NCBI GenBank assembly: GCA_030068145.1
Contig: JAPJBO010001131.1
Span: 1 to 64,000 of the forward strand
Direction: 5' to 3'
Length of the DNA: 64,000 bases
Origin: Diplonema papillatum
Lineage: Eukaryota; Euglenozoa; Diplonemea; Diplonemida; Diplonemidae
This document shows positions 62,418 to 64,000 of the stretch, piece by piece (position 1 is the stretch's first letter; each line of letters begins with the position of its first letter). A model generated the notes under the pieces. It ran no database searches and had not been told where the DNA came from. It saw only the letters and a list, made by a program, of their open reading frames with translations. A program made the position numbers and the translations under genes.

Positions 62418-64000
62418 CCGCGTCATAAACTCGAAAGGGAAGAGAAACGCGAAGCAACGGGCTGGTTCGTAAACACAATAACAGTAAACACAATAACAAA
62501 CGAAGAGGAACAACGAGAAAGCCTTGCGAACAACAAGGTCGCATCCCGCCTCCACTACGCCGGTCCTGTGAGAAAGCTCCACACTTCGGCAGGCAACAAA
62601 GAACGTGGTCAGTCGCAGGGTCTTCAGTCACAAACTTGCGATTTGGCTCCAAAGAATGGAGGGGGCGTTCAGGAGCCGCACGCCTGGCTTAACTCAAATA
62701 AATTAGCTTCAATTGCCCGCGCGCAGGCTAGCCGCCTTTGGGTCTTGCAATATAGTTTCCTTGAGGCATTTACGCGTTCGAAGCTCCCGGGGAGAACTTT
62801 CGCCGAGAAGGGGCTGCAAATTGGGTACCTTGTGCGAGCCATCAACGACCTGTGCTGCGCCGACTCAGGAGTCGCCTCCTTCCCTGGGGAATGGCGGCAG
62901 GGGGTCTGTTCCCTCCGCTGTTTGGGTGCGCCGTTGGACAAGCTGGAAACAATTTGCGCCCGTAACAGCTGGAACGATGCCGTGCTTGAATATCCGCACG
63001 ACGTACCCTTTGTTCAGTGGGAGTTGAGATTCTCCGTCAAGATGCTAGCCGCCATAGGGCGGGCTATTGCCAAAAGGAGGAGAGCCCGCGCGCAGGCTAG
63101 CAATACCGCCTTTGGGTCTTGCAATATAGTTTCTTTGAGGCATTTACGCGGTAGATACCAGGGAAAGCCTGCTACACGGGAGCCTGTTCGGCGGTACTGC
63201 AGAGCCACGGGCCTACGGGTCAAGTGGCTACCGATTTCCCAAACTAAAGCCTCAAGGCGTGGCGCACCTTGGGGCTTGGCGCTTGCGCTGAACACCGGCT
63301 CGTCGAGACGGTCAGCCGCAGGGCAGAGCGGACGGGGTTGTGGCACTGTGCTGCCTCCGACTCAAGCTTTGCAAGCTGTGGTTGACCGCTACGTTCCTGG
63401 ACCAGGAGCGGCCTTTTTCTTTTTTCTTTTTTCTTTTTCTTCTTCTTCTGAGGCATTTACGCGTTCGAAGCTCCCGGGGAGAACTTTCGCCGAGAAGGGG
63501 CTGCAAATTGGGTACCTTATGCGAGCCATCAACGACCTGTGCTGCGCCGACTCAGGAGTCGCCTCCTTCCCTGGGAAATGGCGGCAGGGGGTCTGTTCCC
63601 TCCGCTGTTTGGGTGCGCCGTTGGACAAGCTGGAAACAATTTGCGCCCGTAACAGCTGGAACGATGCCGTGCCTGAATATCCGCACGACGTACCCTTTGT
63701 TCAGTGGGAGTTGAGATTCTCCGTCAAGATGCTAGCCGCCATAGGGCGGGCTATTGCCAAAAGGAGGAGAGCCCGCGCGCAGGCTAGCAATACCGCCTTT
63801 GGGTCTTGCAATATAGTTTCTTTGAGGCATTTACGCGGTAGATACCAGGGAAAGCCTGCTACACGGGAGCCTGTTCGGCGGTACTGCAGAGCCACGGGCC
63901 TACGGGTCAAGTGGCTACCGATTTCCCAAACTAAAGCCTCAAGGCGTGGCGCACCTTGGGGCTTGGCGCTTGCGCTGAACACCAGCTCGTCGAGACGGTC
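62418..64000 (+). CDS. Long stop-free frame across tandem duplication, unknown protein, runs off the window
   Basis: After a stop at 62415 this frame has no stop for at least 527 codons up to the window end. There is no ATG until 63042, so it could be an internal exon. Protein-like stretches include AWLNSNKLASIARAQASRLW, FAEKGLQIGYLVRAINDLCC and VPFVQWELRFSVKMLAAIGR. A 687-bp unit (62763-63449) repeats from 63450 onward; 687 is a multiple of three, so the frame continues through both copies and through the retroposon A inserts (63154-63449 and from 63841), which it reads as GKPATREP...GLALALNTGS. No family is recognised. The openness over the A inserts may be compositional, so the real coding part may be only the ~120 codons before each insert. 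Confidence 0.4.
63154..63449 (+). mobile_element. Retroposon family A, copy A5, with 14-bp target-site duplication
   Basis: Body from 'gataccagggaaagcctgct' to a (TTC)n tail. It lacks 'aagcttcacgt' in its 5' part compared with A1. The direct repeat 'gaggcatttacgcg' lies at 63137-63150 and 63450-63463. The same word at 62763-62776, continuing 'ttcgaagctccc', shows the empty target. Confidence 0.88.
63841..64000 (+). mobile_element. Retroposon family A, copy A6, cut by window end
   Basis: Identical in arrangement to A5, being part of the second 687-bp unit. Confidence 0.85.

Larger units (their letters stand above)
62763..64000. repeat. 687-bp tandem duplication
   Basis: 62763-63449 and 63450-64000 differ at only a handful of bases. 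Each unit consists of ~374 bp of unique sequence and one family A retroposon. The unit's start 'gaggcatttacgcg' is also the target-site duplication of the A insert. The second unit is cut by the window edge, so more copies may follow. Confidence 0.92.

Overview
This window is repeat-rich nuclear DNA from a eukaryote, most probably a protist or microalga (a stramenopile-like alga would fit). The evidence is eukaryotic protein families (ALYREF-type mRNA-export adaptor, astacin metalloproteases with EGF-like and tandem modules, a broken DHHC palmitoyltransferase), GT-AG introns that restore reading frame, poly-A-tailed retroposons with target-site duplications, fragments of non-LTR retrotransposons, and long satellite and minisatellite arrays. 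Gene density is very low: five gene-sized loci in 64 kb. No bacterial operons, CRISPR array or recognisable tRNA was seen. The species cannot be named from the sequence alone.

Layout. 1-4.4 kb: retroelement debris, an antisense 18S rRNA fragment and two minisatellites. The second minisatellite runs into an ALYREF-like gene (4454-5155) whose 3' end is replaced by a dispersed repeat. 5.2-21.5 kb: almost entirely repeats, including retroposon families A, B and C, tandem truncated LINE tails, a palindromic ATGCAT satellite, decayed retroelement ORFs, G-rich arrays, a foldback element and a GC-rich ~46-bp array. 21.78-25.09 kb: one intact ORF of 1100 residues from an uncharacterised microbial-eukaryote family. 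27.2-30.0 kb: a family A retroposon with target-site duplication, then a broken element coding for a ubiquitin-specific-protease-like domain plus C2H2 fingers. 30.37-37.60 kb and 47.98-52.43 kb: two paralogous secreted astacin proteases. The 3.3-kb intron of the first holds an antisense LINE fragment. The second has a poly-A retroposon directly upstream of its start codon and an orphan module fragment downstream. 38-47 kb: repeats, including a 1.4-kb AT-rich satellite, a LINE 3' end with three CxxH/CxxC zinc motifs and an 81-83-bp minisatellite. 53-61 kb: retroposons, hairpins and a DHHC pseudogene. 61.4-62.3 kb: the 5' part of a eukaryotic solute-binding-protein gene. 62.4-64.0 kb: a stop-free frame that crosses a 687-bp tandem duplication and runs off the window.

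The best-supported biology is the astacin pair: signal peptide, catalytic domain, EGF-like segment and three copies of a two-part adhesive-looking module, suggesting secreted or wall-associated proteases. Most of the remaining structure records repeated retroposition, truncation, nesting and local duplication. Exon joins, frameshifts and repeat limits were worked out by eye and are approximate unless stated to be exact.
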